Positions 17,616 through 25,731 of a stretch of DNA of 64,000 nt are shown one piece after another. The notes beneath the pieces were generated by a model, which was not told the DNA's origin, searched no databases, and was given only the letters and a program-made list of their open reading frames with translations. This DNA is from Thalassobacillus devorans (GTDB lineage: Bacteria; Bacillota; Bacilli; Bacillales; Halobacillaceae). The stretch is taken from NCBI RefSeq assembly GCF_900176565.1, contig NZ_FXEH01000005.1, positions 769,384-833,383 of the forward strand. The letters are read 5' to 3'. A program made the translations under genes and the position numbers. Numbering within the stretch: the stretch's first letter is position 1; each line of letters starts with the position of its first letter.

Positions 17616-18488
17616 TTATTTCACCCAGCCAAGCAGCATTTCGCGGACGAATTTGCTGGCTGCAATGGCAGTCTGTTCTGTTGGATCATAAGCAGGCGCT
17701 ACTTCTACAAGGTCGCCGCCTACCACTTGAATATCTGAACCGGCAATCATATGGATGGCTGCCAGAAGTTCCTTAGAAGAAATCCCCCCTGCTTCAGCTG
17801 TTCCTGTTCCGGGGGCGAACGCAGGGTCCAGCACATCGATGTCAATCGTGACATAGACAGGCCGGCCCGCCAGTTTTGGCAGTACTTCTTTCAGCGGTTC
17901 GACGACGTCATACTTCGCCAGGTACATGCCGCTCTCTTTCGCGTACTGGAACTCTTCGCGCATGCCGGAACGGATACCAAAGGAATAAACATGTTCAGGC
18001 CCCATCAGTTCGCATGCTTTTCTAATTGGGGTCGAATGGGAAAGCGGTTCCCCTTCATATTCCTCCCTTAAATCAGTATGGGCATCAATATGGATGACGG
18101 CCAGATCGGGATATTTACGATACATTGCTTTCAACACTGGCCAGGTAACCAGATGCTCACCGCCCAGCCCTAAAGGAAACTTCCCTTTGTCTAATAGTGT
18201 TCCGATATACTCCTCGATCATATCAATGCTCCGCTGCGGGTTTCCGAATGGCAGTGGAATGTCACCGGCGTCGAAGAAATTCACTTCTTCCAGGTGACGA
18301 TCCAGGTACGGACTGTATTCCTCAAGGCCAATGGATGCTTCCCGAATCCGGTTCGGACCGAAACGGGACCCAGGACGGAAGCTGACTGTCCAGTCCATCG
18401 GCATACCATAGATGACGGCGTCAGCTGCTTCACCGTCCTGTCTGCTCATAATAAAAACTTTTCCTGAGTAAGCTTCGTCAAAGCGCAT
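17616..18488 (-). CDS. speB: Agmatinase
   Basis: 290 residues, the same length as B. subtilis SpeB and very similar from MRFDEAYSGKVFI to MLLGWVK. The Mn-binding signatures of the ureohydrolase fold, GGEHL, HIDAHTDLR and TIDIDVLDPAFAPGTGT, are all present. It hydrolyses agmatine to putrescine and urea. I use ATG 18488 (GGAGGACTTCC upstream) rather than the longer frame. It lies 11 nt after speE, forming the conserved polyamine pair: putrescine made here is the substrate of SpeE. The usual downstream neighbour ywiB is separated by IS110 and repeats. Confidence 0.96.
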   Translation of the reverse strand: MRFDEAYSGKVFIMSRQDGEAADAVIYGMPMDWTVSFRPGSRFGPNRIREASIGLEEYSPYLDRHLEEVNFFDAGDIPLPFGNPQRSIDMIEEYIGTLLDKGKFPLGLGGEHLVTWPVLKAMYRKYPDLAVIHIDAHTDLREEYEGEPLSHSTPIRKACELMGPEHVYSFGIRSGMREEFQYAKESGMYLAKYDVVEPLKEVLPKLAGRPVYVTIDIDVLDPAFAPGTGTAEAGGISSKELLAAIHMIAGSDIQVVGGDLVEVAPAYDPTEQTAIAASKFVREMLLGWVK

Positions 18489-18499
18489 GGAAGTCCTCC

Positions 18500-19327
18500 T
18501 CACTCGGTCAGATCTTTCACGAATTTCGGCAGAGCAAATGCCGCTTGATGTAATTCTTTTGTATAATACTTCGTCTCGATTTCATGGAAACGTTCGTCTG
18601 GCACTTCCAGTGGATCATGCTGTTTGCTTCCTATCGTGAAGGTCCATAGTCCGCTTGGATAGGTCGGAATATTAGCCGTATACACCCGTGTGATCGGGAA
18701 GGTTTCTTTTACATCACGGTAGACTTGTCGAATCAAATCGGCTTTGAACCATGGGTTGTCGGTCTGAGCGACGAAAATGCCATCACTTTTCAAAGCTTTG
18801 GCTATCCCCTCATAAAAACCTCTGCTGAACAAGTTGACCGCCGGCCCTACGGGTTCAGTAGAATCCACCATGATTACGTCATATTCATTGTCGCTCTCTG
18901 CAATATGCATGAAGCCATCTGCCACCTTCACTTCGACACGAGTATCGTCCAGCTGTCCGGCGATCTCTGGCAGATACTCTTTGGAATACTCAATTACTTT
19001 ACCGTCGATTTCTACGAGGGTCGCTTTTTCCACTTCCGGGTGTTTTAACACTTCACGGATGACCCCGCCGTCTCCCCCACCGACTACGAGTACATTCCCA
19101 GGCTTCGGATGCGTAAACAACGGCACGTGGGCTACCATTTCGTGGTAGACAAACTCATCTTTCTGCGTTGTCATCACCATATCGTCCAGAACGAGCATGT
19201 TGCCCCACTCTTCTGTTTCAAGCATGTCCAGCTGTTGGAAATCTGTTTTTTCTGTATGAAGCGACCGTTTGATTTTCGCTGTAATACCGAAATTTTCGGT
19301 CTGTTTTTCTGTAAACCAAGTGCTCAT
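18500..19327 (-). CDS. speE: Spermidine synthase
   Basis: 275 residues, full length. The decarboxylated-SAM binding motif [16 protein letters not shown] is near residue 82, [16 protein letters not shown] near 105, and the putrescine-site segment [15 protein letters not shown] near 155. It transfers aminopropyl from decarboxylated SAM to putrescine to yield spermidine. AAAGGAGTTACAATAG precedes ATG 19327. It is co-transcribed with speB and divergent from pbpG. Confidence 0.96.
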   Translation of the reverse strand: MSTWFTEKQTENFGITAKIKRSLHTEKTDFQQLDMLETEEWGNMLVLDDMVMTTQKDEFVYHEMVAHVPLFTHPKPGNVLVVGGGDGGVIREVLKHPEVEKATLVEIDGKVIEYSKEYLPEIAGQLDDTRVEVKVADGFMHIAESDNEYDVIMVDSTEPVGPAVNLFSRGFYEGIAKALKSDGIFVAQTDNPWFKADLIRQVYRDVKETFPITRVYTANIPTYPSGLWTFTIGSKQHDPLEVPDERFHEIETKYYTKELHQAAFALPKFVKDLTE

Positions 19328-19523
19328 CTATTGTAACTCCTTTCGTTTATAAGACAGGTATCCTTCTATTTATTCCAGTAAACAATCAAATTATAGAGAA
19401 TTCCAGAAAAAAAGCAATAGTTTTTTTAAAAATGCCGATGATCAGCCTGATGTTTAAATTCTTACCCATTATCCCATAATGTAAGAAAACATTCGAAAAA
19501 ATCGGATAACGGGAGCGCTTACG

Positions 19524-21572
19524 ATGAAAAAATGGTTCCACCGTCAAAACAAGTGGATACGAAGGGGGCTTTTGCTCGGCTCATTCTCCATCGCATTGAT
19601 TGCGATAGCAATGACGCTGATCCTTTTGTATGCGCTCATCAGTGGTCCTCCATCTTTGACGACTGAGCAAAATACGATTTATTACAGCCAGGATGGCAGT
19701 GTTATTGAAGAAGATTTCGGAAGCAAACGTCGGTACTGGGTCGATTTGGATGACATTTCCCCCTATATCATCCAGGCGACACTCACTTCCGAAGACCAGC
19801 ATTTCTATGACCATTCCGGATTTGACATGAAGCGGATCGGAGCAGCGGTATTGAAGAATATCCGCAACCTGGCTAAGGTCGAAGGTGCAAGTACAATCAC
19901 CCAGCAATACGCCCGCAACCTTTATTTATCCCATGAAAAAACGTGGGTTCGTAAAACCAAAGAAGCCATCTACGCACTCAGACTGGAGATGTTCTATGAT
20001 AAAGATGAAATACTTGCCGGTTACTTGAACACCATTTATTACGGACATGGCGCTTACGGTATAGAAGCAGCCAGCCGTTACTTTTTTGACAAGCATGCCA
20101 ATGAGCTTTCACTCTCTGAAGCTGCTATGCTTGCCGGTATCCCAAAAGGGCCAAGCTATTATTCTCCTTTTAATAATGAAGAGAATGCCAACGACAGGCA
20201 GAAGCAGATATTGGCCAGCATGGAAGCAGCAGGCCATATTGATGCCAGTAAAAGTACACTAGCTGCTCAGGAGAAACTGGAGTATCACGAGCCGAACGAA
20301 GAAGTTGCCCCCGATATTGCTCCCTATTTTCAAGATGCAGTAGCTGTAGAAGCCATGAACAGGCTGGATATCGACCGGGAGCAGCTCACAGTCGGCGGCT
20401 ATCATATTCATACGACACTCGATATTCCAACCCAAAAAGTATTAGAGAAATCCATGGAGCAGCATATCGATAAAAATTCGGAAATTCAAGCTGCTGGTAT
20501 TGTTATACAACCAGAGACAGGGTCAATTCAGGCTTTGGCGGGAGGACGCGATTATGAAGAAAGCTCATTCAACCGGGTGACCCAGGCAAAACGAATGGTC
20601 GGGTCCACCATCAAACCATTTTTATATTACGAAGCATTAGGGAGTGGTTTTACACCGACGACCCAACTGGTCAGTAAACCAACGAAATTCGAGCTTGGTA
20701 ATGGCGAAGTTTATGCGCCGAGCAACTTCGACGGATATTATGCCAACGAACCGATTACGATGGCACAGGCACTCGCGCTCTCTGATAATATTTACGCTGT
20801 GAAGACCAATGTCTACCTTGGTCCGGATCGATTAAAGGAAACGCTTGAGAAGTTTGGAATTTCAGGAAAGATTCCTGCTGTACCTTCTCTTGCGTTAGGA
20901 ACAGCCACCCTCTCCTTATATGATATGACGAAAGCCTATAGCAAACTTGCTCGCCCTGAAGAAGAAAATGTCCCGCACACCATTACGAAAATAACGGACA
21001 GTCATGGAAATACGTTATACGAATACGAGCCACCTGATAATGAGAACATGATTGACCCTAAGCGGGCCTTCTTGACTGCTCATATGATGACAGGCATGTT
21101 TGATTCATCACTCGACGGCTATATGCGAGTTACTGGTTCAAGCATTGCCGGGAAGCTAAGCCGCCCATACTCCGGAAAATCAGGAACAACAAACACAGAC
21201 AGCTGGATGATTGGGTTCAGCCCTGATCTTGTGACAGGCATATGGACAGGATATGATCAGGGAAAACAAATCACTCGAACGAGCGAGCTGCAGTATTCGA
21301 AAGACATATGGGCCGATGTGATGGAACAATCTCATCAGGATAGAACATTCTCCACGCTGAAAGCACCTGAGGGAGTCGTGGGGGTATATGTAGACCCGGC
21401 AACAGGACTGCGGGCAACACCATATTGTGACGCCCAGCGTTTAATGTATTTTGAAGAAGATAAGATCCCGGAAAGTTTTTGTACAGAGCATACGTTTGAG
21501 GAGAATAGACACCCGCGGGAGAAGGAAAAGAACAAAGGTGGCTGGAAAGATTTACTGGACTGGCTATTTTAA
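19524..21572 (+). CDS. pbpG: Class A penicillin-binding protein (PbpG-like)
   Basis: 682 residues. A short cytoplasmic arm and one membrane anchor (residues ~18-40) precede the glycosyltransferase domain with SEDQHFYDHSGFD (~92) and ASTITQQYARNLYL (~120). The transpeptidase domain has the SxxK serine in VGSTIKP (~367), SDN (~420) and KSGTTNTDS (~553). It polymerises and cross-links peptidoglycan. In B. subtilis the gene next to speE-speB is pbpG (ywhE), a forespore PBP2d active in spore germ-cell-wall synthesis; context and length support the same assignment. The stop is followed by a strong hairpin. Confidence 0.9.
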   Translation: MKKWFHRQNKWIRRGLLLGSFSIALIAIAMTLILLYALISGPPSLTTEQNTIYYSQDGSVIEEDFGSKRRYWVDLDDISPYIIQATLTSEDQHFYDHSGFDMKRIGAAVLKNIRNLAKVEGASTITQQYARNLYLSHEKTWVRKTKEAIYALRLEMFYDKDEILAGYLNTIYYGHGAYGIEAASRYFFDKHANELSLSEAAMLAGIPKGPSYYSPFNNEENANDRQKQILASMEAAGHIDASKSTLAAQEKLEYHEPNEEVAPDIAPYFQDAVAVEAMNRLDIDREQLTVGGYHIHTTLDIPTQKVLEKSMEQHIDKNSEIQAAGIVIQPETGSIQALAGGRDYEESSFNRVTQAKRMVGSTIKPFLYYEALGSGFTPTTQLVSKPTKFELGNGEVYAPSNFDGYYANEPITMAQALALSDNIYAVKTNVYLGPDRLKETLEKFGISGKIPAVPSLALGTATLSLYDMTKAYSKLARPEEENVPHTITKITDSHGNTLYEYEPPDNENMIDPKRAFLTAHMMTGMFDSSLDGYMRVTGSSIAGKLSRPYSGKSGTTNTDSWMIGFSPDLVTGIWTGYDQGKQITRTSELQYSKDIWADVMEQSHQDRTFSTLKAPEGVVGVYVDPATGLRATPYCDAQRLMYFEEDKIPESFCTEHTFEENRHPREKEKNKGGWKDLLDWLF

Positions 21573-21580
21573 CGAGGTCA

Positions 21581-21622
21581 AAAAGAAGAAGGTCGAGGGT
21601 TACATCCCCGACCTTCTTCTTT
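21581..21622 (+). terminator. pbpG terminator
   Basis: A stem between AAAGAAGAAGGTCG and CGACCTTCTTCTTT with a short G/C extension, 9 nt past the pbpG stop. Confidence 0.75.
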
Positions 21623-21730
21623 GTCCTAGTAAAACATGTATAACCCATGTGATACACATTTTACAAATTTCACAAAAAAACCTCAAGATTTTCACACATC
21701 ATTCACAATTTAGACACATTTTCTATACTT

Positions 21731-22273
21731 TTATACACTTAACCCTTGCTTTAATTCGTCAGAAGAGTTCTCCCACATTTCTTCGCTGTGCTCCTGCAGG
21801 AATTTCTTAAGAACAGCTTTGGATTTATCATCCATATGCTCGACAACAAACTTTCCTTTCAAGGATTTGTCCATATGGTTGACATGTTCAGGAAGCAGTT
21901 TATACCCCCGGCGAATTTCCCGGTCCACAAGAATTTCACTGCTGGCGACTCCATAATAATACGGGCCTTGCTCGCCTCTCTCAATTGTCACCCACGTAAT
22001 CCAATACAGCAATCCATTAGGCACTTCTGATTTATCTGTAAGGAATTTAATCCGCTTTTCTACAGCACTGCGGGCATGCATCGCACCCATATCCACATAG
22101 GCTTTTTCTTCATTGGGATCCACAATGACCGGTGACATATTCTCTAATGTAATCGCCCCGACCCCATAACCACCGTGCCCATCGGTAGAGTCATCTTTCA
22201 ATATAGTAAATTGATTCTTCTTTTTGTCTTTTTCATTATCATTGCCTTTTTTGAACTGATCAAATTCTTTCAC
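21731..22273 (-). CDS. ywhD: YwhD family protein
   Basis: 180 residues from GTG 22273 with AAGGAGGACCACATA upstream. It is a soluble protein with a Lys/Asp-rich N-terminus followed by the conserved GHGGYGVGAITLENMSPVI and WITWVTIERGEQGPYYYGV. It matches the YwhD family, found beside pbpG in B. subtilis; function unknown. The adjacent ywhC (membrane metalloprotease) of B. subtilis is absent here. Confidence 0.85.
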   Translation of the reverse strand: MKEFDQFKKGNDNEKDKKKNQFTILKDDSTDGHGGYGVGAITLENMSPVIVDPNEEKAYVDMGAMHARSAVEKRIKFLTDKSEVPNGLLYWITWVTIERGEQGPYYYGVASSEILVDREIRRGYKLLPEHVNHMDKSLKGKFVVEHMDDKSKAVLKKFLQEHSEEMWENSSDELKQGLSV

Positions 22274-22431
22274 TATGTGGTCCTCCTTTTACCGTTCGTT
22301 TTGTTTATTTTTTCATTCTAACATAATGTCCCTATTTCCTTCAGATTATAAACCTTACGTTCTTGTAATGGCGCTGCTTATGAATTATTGTTACGATTGA
22401 TAGTGAATGACTAATTGAGGGAGCGGATATT

Positions 22432-22614
22432 ATGCCGATTGTAACTGTACAAATGCTGGAAGGTCGCTCGGATGAGCAAAAGAAAGCGTTAGTGGCAGAA
22501 GTGACGGATGCGGTGACTAACACAACAGGCGCACGAAAGGAAGCAGTCACTGTGGTGATCGAAGAAATGGCTAAGAATCATTATGCTGTTGGTGGTAAAC
22601 GCTTGAGTGACTGA
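22432..22614 (+). CDS. ywhB: 4-oxalocrotonate tautomerase family enzyme
   Basis: 60 residues beginning MPIVTVQMLEGRSDEQK; removal of Met exposes the catalytic Pro1 of the 4-OT family, and Arg11-type residues follow. Small hexameric tautomerases of this family isomerise unsaturated ketoacids. The physiological substrate is not known for the Bacillus YwhB. It is a single gene on the plus strand, divergent from ywhD and closed by a hairpin at about 22669. Confidence 0.9.
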   Translation: MPIVTVQMLEGRSDEQKKALVAEVTDAVTNTTGARKEAVTVVIEEMAKNHYAVGGKRLSD

Positions 22615-22668
22615 TTAGAGAAACCCGTTTTGTCTAACAAAGTTAAACTTTATTAAAGTAGAAATATT

Positions 22669-22700
22669 AAAAATCCCGCTGCACAGGTGCCCGGGATTTT
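22669..22700. terminator. Bidirectional terminator between ywhB and amidinohydrolase
   Basis: AAAAATCCCG pairs with CGGGATTTTT, leaving T-runs on both strands. It serves two convergent genes. Confidence 0.8.
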
Positions 22701-22705
22701 TAAAA

Positions 22706-23581
22706 TTATTTATTTGTAGAGCGTTGTAACGGCATGGTGCAGCAACGGAAAGACCCGCCAGATTTGATGATTTCCGAAAAGTCAACTTCAATGACTTCAA
22801 AACCTTTATCCCTCATGGCTTTATTCACCTTTTCATTTTGAGGCAGACTGATTACTTTCCCGGGCGCGATCGATAATACATTCACTCCCATTGTAAACTG
22901 TTCATCCTCCTCTACTTCGATCAGCTGATAGCTATGACTTAGCCTTTCATATTCTTCTTGCCGCAATGCCCCAGGAAAAATCAACGCATACTCAGAAGAG
23001 AGAATGTTGAACACACAATCCAGGTGAAGGTATTCTTCTTTTATCGGTACCGCTGTCACCTGATGATTTGGCAGCAGCTCCTGAAGACTTTTCACTCCAG
23101 ATTCATTGGTGCGGTCACTTATCCCAACCCATACCTTGTTCTTATCAAGTATGATGTCTCCGCCTTCAATCGTCCCCGTTTGAATCTTTTCCCAATAAGA
23201 ATTTTCCTGCTGCAAGGTTTCCTCCAGTAACTCCTCTTCTCCTTTACGAATTTCGTTGCCCATATTGGAGACGATTACTTTATCATCAATGCAAACTCCG
23301 ATGTCTCTCGTGAAAACTTGTTCATTATATTGCTGCGCAGGCTCTAATTCGATCACTTCTATGTTGTGGTTGCGCATCACTTCCACAAATGAGTGGTGCT
23401 GTCTGCATGCTTTTTCAATATCTATATTTTCATCGACATATTTTTTTTGCGTTTCATTTATTGCTTCTTCAATCTTCATATATGCAGGTGAGCAGACAAC
23501 GACTCGTTTTAAAGAATCGAACTCTGACCGGCATCCGATTTTTTGATTCCGTTTATTTTTATCCCTGAATACTACGGCCAA
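22706..23581 (-). CDS. Arginine deiminase / dimethylargininase-like amidinohydrolase
   Basis: About 291 residues from TTG 23581 (GAGGTGG upstream; a GTG at 23590 lies inside the ribosome site). The pentein fold is visible from conserved GCRSEFDSLKRVVVCSP near the start, EPAQQYNEQVFTRDIGVCID, EGGDIILDKNKVWVG, the catalytic His in LHLDCVFNIL and the C-terminal active-site Cys in GGSFRCCTMPLQR. Such enzymes hydrolyse arginine, methylated arginines or related guanidines. The exact substrate is not resolved. Two adjacent cysteines occupy the nucleophile site (FRCC), where relatives often have FRC followed by Met or Leu. Confidence 0.82.
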   Translation of the reverse strand: MAVVFRDKNKRNQKIGCRSEFDSLKRVVVCSPAYMKIEEAINETQKKYVDENIDIEKACRQHHSFVEVMRNHNIEVIELEPAQQYNEQVFTRDIGVCIDDKVIVSNMGNEIRKGEEELLEETLQQENSYWEKIQTGTIEGGDIILDKNKVWVGISDRTNESGVKSLQELLPNHQVTAVPIKEEYLHLDCVFNILSSEYALIFPGALRQEEYERLSHSYQLIEVEEDEQFTMGVNVLSIAPGKVISLPQNEKVNKAMRDKGFEVIEVDFSEIIKSGGSFRCCTMPLQRSTNK

Positions 23582-23715
23582 CTTTACCACCTCTATACGA
23601 TTTATTATTCACAATAATTCCCTGTTTCGTATGAAACAAACCATCTGCAACATTCAATACCATTTATTTTGTCCTAAACCGTCTGATTCATTATTCACAT
23701 CTTTCACATTGACTA

Positions 23716-23741
23716 GTTTAAATATGTAGAAGATTGGCAAT
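23716..23741 (+). promoter_or_regulatory. Sigma-B-like promoter before KGG-family cluster
   Basis: GTTTAA (23716-23721), 14-bp spacer, GGCAAT (23736-23741) approximates the sigma-B pattern GTTTAA-N12-15-GGGWAW, with one -10 mismatch. It lies 56 bp upstream of the first small stress-protein gene. Confidence 0.5.
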
Positions 23742-23797
23742 TGAACTTATGTAGCATTCAAGAAATTCAAATTTCATAAGAAAAGGAGGTAACCCGA

Positions 23798-23998
23798 TTG
23801 GCAAAGGATAAAAGCGACCAAAAGCAGATGGGCTATGATGAAGCAGGTCCTAAAAACAAACGTAAACCAGAAGAAAAATATAATCCATCCAGACTTTCTA
23901 ATATTGCAGATAAAGATGAACAAGATCCTGTCAGTCATAAATATAAACAGGATAATTTCAAAGATGTCAGGAAGAATGACAACCCTTCTGACACGTAA
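23798..23998 (+). CDS. Diverged KGG-repeat-like small hydrophilic protein
   Basis: 66 residues from TTG 23798 with AAGGAGGTAACCCGA upstream. Very hydrophilic and charged. Aligned with the three downstream paralogues it keeps the frame of the repeat (GYDEAGPK, EKYNPSRLSNIA, HKYKQDNFKDV), but every diagnostic Gly-Gly is replaced (NK, EQ, DN). It is probably a stress or desiccation protein of the same lineage. Its position first in the cluster behind a sigma-B-like promoter fits that. Function is inferred from neighbours only. Confidence 0.7.
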   Translation: MAKDKSDQKQMGYDEAGPKNKRKPEEKYNPSRLSNIADKDEQDPVSHKYKQDNFKDVRKNDNPSDT

Positions 23999-24102
23999 AA
24001 ATTACAAAATAATTACAGATAGGTAAAAAAAAGGTTTTTAAGTTTTAAGTTTTAAAATAGGTGGTAACTTTAACAACAACTACTCAAAAGGAGGTTTAAA
24101 CA

Positions 24103-24315
24103 ATGGCTAACAACAAAAACAATAATCAAAAAATGAGTTATGAACAAGCTGGTCAAAAAGGTGGAGAGAAAACAAGCAACAAATACAGCCAGGAGCACTT
24201 TGAGGAAATCGGTAAAAAAGGCGGAGAAAAAGTAAGCGATAAGTACAGTAAGAAGCATTTTGAAGAGATTGGTAAAAAAGGCGGCAGAAATTCCAACTCT
24301 AACAATAATTCTTAA
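24103..24315 (+). CDS. KGG-motif general stress protein, two-repeat form
   Basis: 70 residues from ATG 24103 (AAAGGAGGTTTAAACA). After an Asn/Lys-rich start and MSYEQAGQ come two 20-residue repeats of the form KGGEKxSxKYSxxHFEEIGK and a terminal KGGR-N/S-rich tail. This is the KGG/Con-10 repeat seen in GsiB-type stress proteins: highly hydrophilic, probably disordered, linked to glucose starvation, heat, salt and desiccation responses. It is one of three close tandem paralogues, each with its own leader and ribosome site. A GTTTTA-N15-GGTAAC sequence upstream may be a sigma-B promoter. Confidence 0.88.
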   Translation: MANNKNNNQKMSYEQAGQKGGEKTSNKYSQEHFEEIGKKGGEKVSDKYSKKHFEEIGKKGGRNSNSNNNS

Positions 24316-24386
24316 TTTGACAAGGCGATCAAACTTCATTGTTTGACATATAAGCGACACATAATCATTATTAGGAGGTTTTTTCA

Positions 24387-24602
24387 TTGGCTAACAACAA
24401 TAAGAACAACAACCGTAAAATGAGTTATGAGGAAGCTGGTCAAAAAGGCGGCGAGAAGGTAAGTAACAAATACAGCCAGGAACACTTTGAAGAAATCGGT
24501 AAAAAAGGCGGAGAAAAAGTAAGCGATAAGTACAGCAAGAAGCATTTCGAAGAGATTGGCAAAAAAGGCGGCAGAAATTCCAACTCTAACAACAATTCTT
24601 AA
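24387..24602 (+). CDS. KGG-motif general stress protein, second copy
   Basis: 71 residues from TTG 24387 with AGGAGG upstream. Nearly identical to the preceding gene: same MSYEEAGQ entry, two KGGEKVSxKYS repeats, identical KKHFEEIGKKGGRNSNSNNNS tail. The duplicated tail at nucleotide level indicates a recent tandem duplication or gene conversion. The role is expected to be the same as the neighbours: soluble hydrophilic stress protectant. Confidence 0.88.
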   Translation: MANNNKNNNRKMSYEEAGQKGGEKVSNKYSQEHFEEIGKKGGEKVSDKYSKKHFEEIGKKGGRNSNSNNNS

Positions 24603-24690
24603 TAGTGAAGAGTCTCTACAGAATTTTTAAGCGATTGTTCGACACCTGATTCGGGAAAGACATCACGAAATTTCTAAGGAGGTTTTTCAA

Positions 24691-25080
24691 TTGGCTAACA
24701 ATAACAAGAACAACAACCGTAAGATGAGTTATGAACAAGCTGGTCAAAAAGGCGGAGAGAAAGTAAGCAACAAGTACAACCAGGAACACTTTGAAGAGAT
24801 CGGCCAAAAAGGCGGAGAAAAAACGAGCGAGAAGTATAGCCAGGAACATTTCGAGGATATCGGTCAAAAGGGTGGAAAAACAACAAGCAGCAAATACAAC
24901 CAAGACCACTTTGAAGAAATCGGTAAAAAAGGTGGAGAATCCACCAGCCAGAATAAAGATAAAGATTTTTATCAGGAGATTGGTAAAAAAGGCGGAGAAA
25001 CAACAAGTGAGAAGCACGGAGAGGAATTCTATGAAGATATCGGTAAAAAAGGCGGTAGAAATTCCAACTCCAACCGTTAA
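24691..25080 (+). CDS. KGG-motif general stress protein, five-repeat form
   Basis: 129 residues from TTG 24691 with AAGGAGG upstream. Same N-terminus as the previous two genes (MSYEQAGQKGGEK) but five 20-residue repeats: two canonical KYxQEHFEEIG units, one KTTSSKYNQDHFEEIG, then two diverged units (QNKDKDFYQEIG, EKHGEEFYEDIG) before the shared KGGRNSNSNR end. Repeat-number growth inside a duplicated gene is typical of GsiB-like proteins. GGGAAA at the proper distance from GTTC in the upstream gap could be a sigma-B -10 element. A hairpin follows. Confidence 0.9.
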   Translation: MANNNKNNNRKMSYEQAGQKGGEKVSNKYNQEHFEEIGQKGGEKTSEKYSQEHFEDIGQKGGKTTSSKYNQDHFEEIGKKGGESTSQNKDKDFYQEIGKKGGETTSEKHGEEFYEDIGKKGGRNSNSNR

Positions 25081-25100
25081 TACTTCTCACCTGATGATAT

Positions 25101-25137
25101 AGAGGGCTGTCCTGTGACGAGGGCAGTCCTCTTTTGC
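25101..25137 (+). terminator. Terminator closing the KGG cluster
   Basis: GAGGGCTGTCC pairs with GGGCAGTCCTC (G-U pairs allowed) and is followed by TTTT. Confidence 0.65.
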
Positions 25138-25214
25138 ATAGGGTTATCCCCTGATGCGCCTTCATTATAACAGAATTAAGTTCATGTGCAAACAAAAGGC
25201 CATACTTCCCATTA

Positions 25215-25718
25215 TCAATGGGTGGTATGGCGTATTTCTTCGATAAAACCCCAGGCATCTTCTATTTCTTCCTCACTATAGTTCTGTTTACTTTTGACAG
25301 TAAATACCTTTTCCTCTACTTCTTCCCGAGGAAGATGCTCAAAATACAACATAGTGGAAACAAGTTCCAAAAAGCGCGAACTTTTTTCTTTCATCTTTGC
25401 CACCGGTTCTCCGATATCCGGGAGTTCGACCTGGTAATGATTTAAAAAATCCTTTCCAGCATCCGTCAATCGATAACGGTATTGATAATAGTTCTTCTTT
25501 TCTTCTCTCGTCTCATTAATAAAACCTAAATTGCACAATTCCTCAATTCTCAGTGTCAATTCCTCGGAATAAGGACCATAAAAATGAAACTGATAGCGAT
25601 CTTCAAATGGCACATCGCACTTTTTTAGTATATAAATAATCTTTTGCAGCTTCTTTCTTCCTATTATTTCATCAGAGCTTGCGAAGAAGTGCATTAATTT
25701 CGCATGATTTTCTAACAC
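25215..25718 (-). CDS. ywgA: YwgA family protein
   Basis: 167 residues from GTG 25718 (GGGGATGAGCC upstream). Hydrophilic helical protein with ASSDEIIGRKKLQKIIYILKKC and the HFYGPYSEEL motif, typical of the YwgA family, which shows winged-helix-like features. Function unknown. The start lies 13 nt after the ywfO stop and the two are probably co-transcribed, as in B. subtilis. A hairpin with a TTTTGTTT run overlaps its 3' end at 25198-25230. Confidence 0.85.
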   Translation of the reverse strand: MLENHAKLMHFFASSDEIIGRKKLQKIIYILKKCDVPFEDRYQFHFYGPYSEELTLRIEELCNLGFINETREEKKNYYQYRYRLTDAGKDFLNHYQVELPDIGEPVAKMKEKSSRFLELVSTMLYFEHLPREEVEEKVFTVKSKQNYSEEEIEDAWGFIEEIRHTTH

Positions 25719-25731
25719 AACGGCTCATCCC

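Noticed and set aside
24100-25080. Regular ~60-bp repeats considered as a CRISPR-like array
   Set aside because: Units are in frame, encode the KGG motif and have no spacers.
24616-25258. Long minus-strand frames (133 and 187 codons) with repeated hydrophobic segments, suggestive of membrane proteins
   Set aside because: They are read-through of the reverse complement of the KGG repeats; the plus-strand genes have starts, ribosome sites and a known family.
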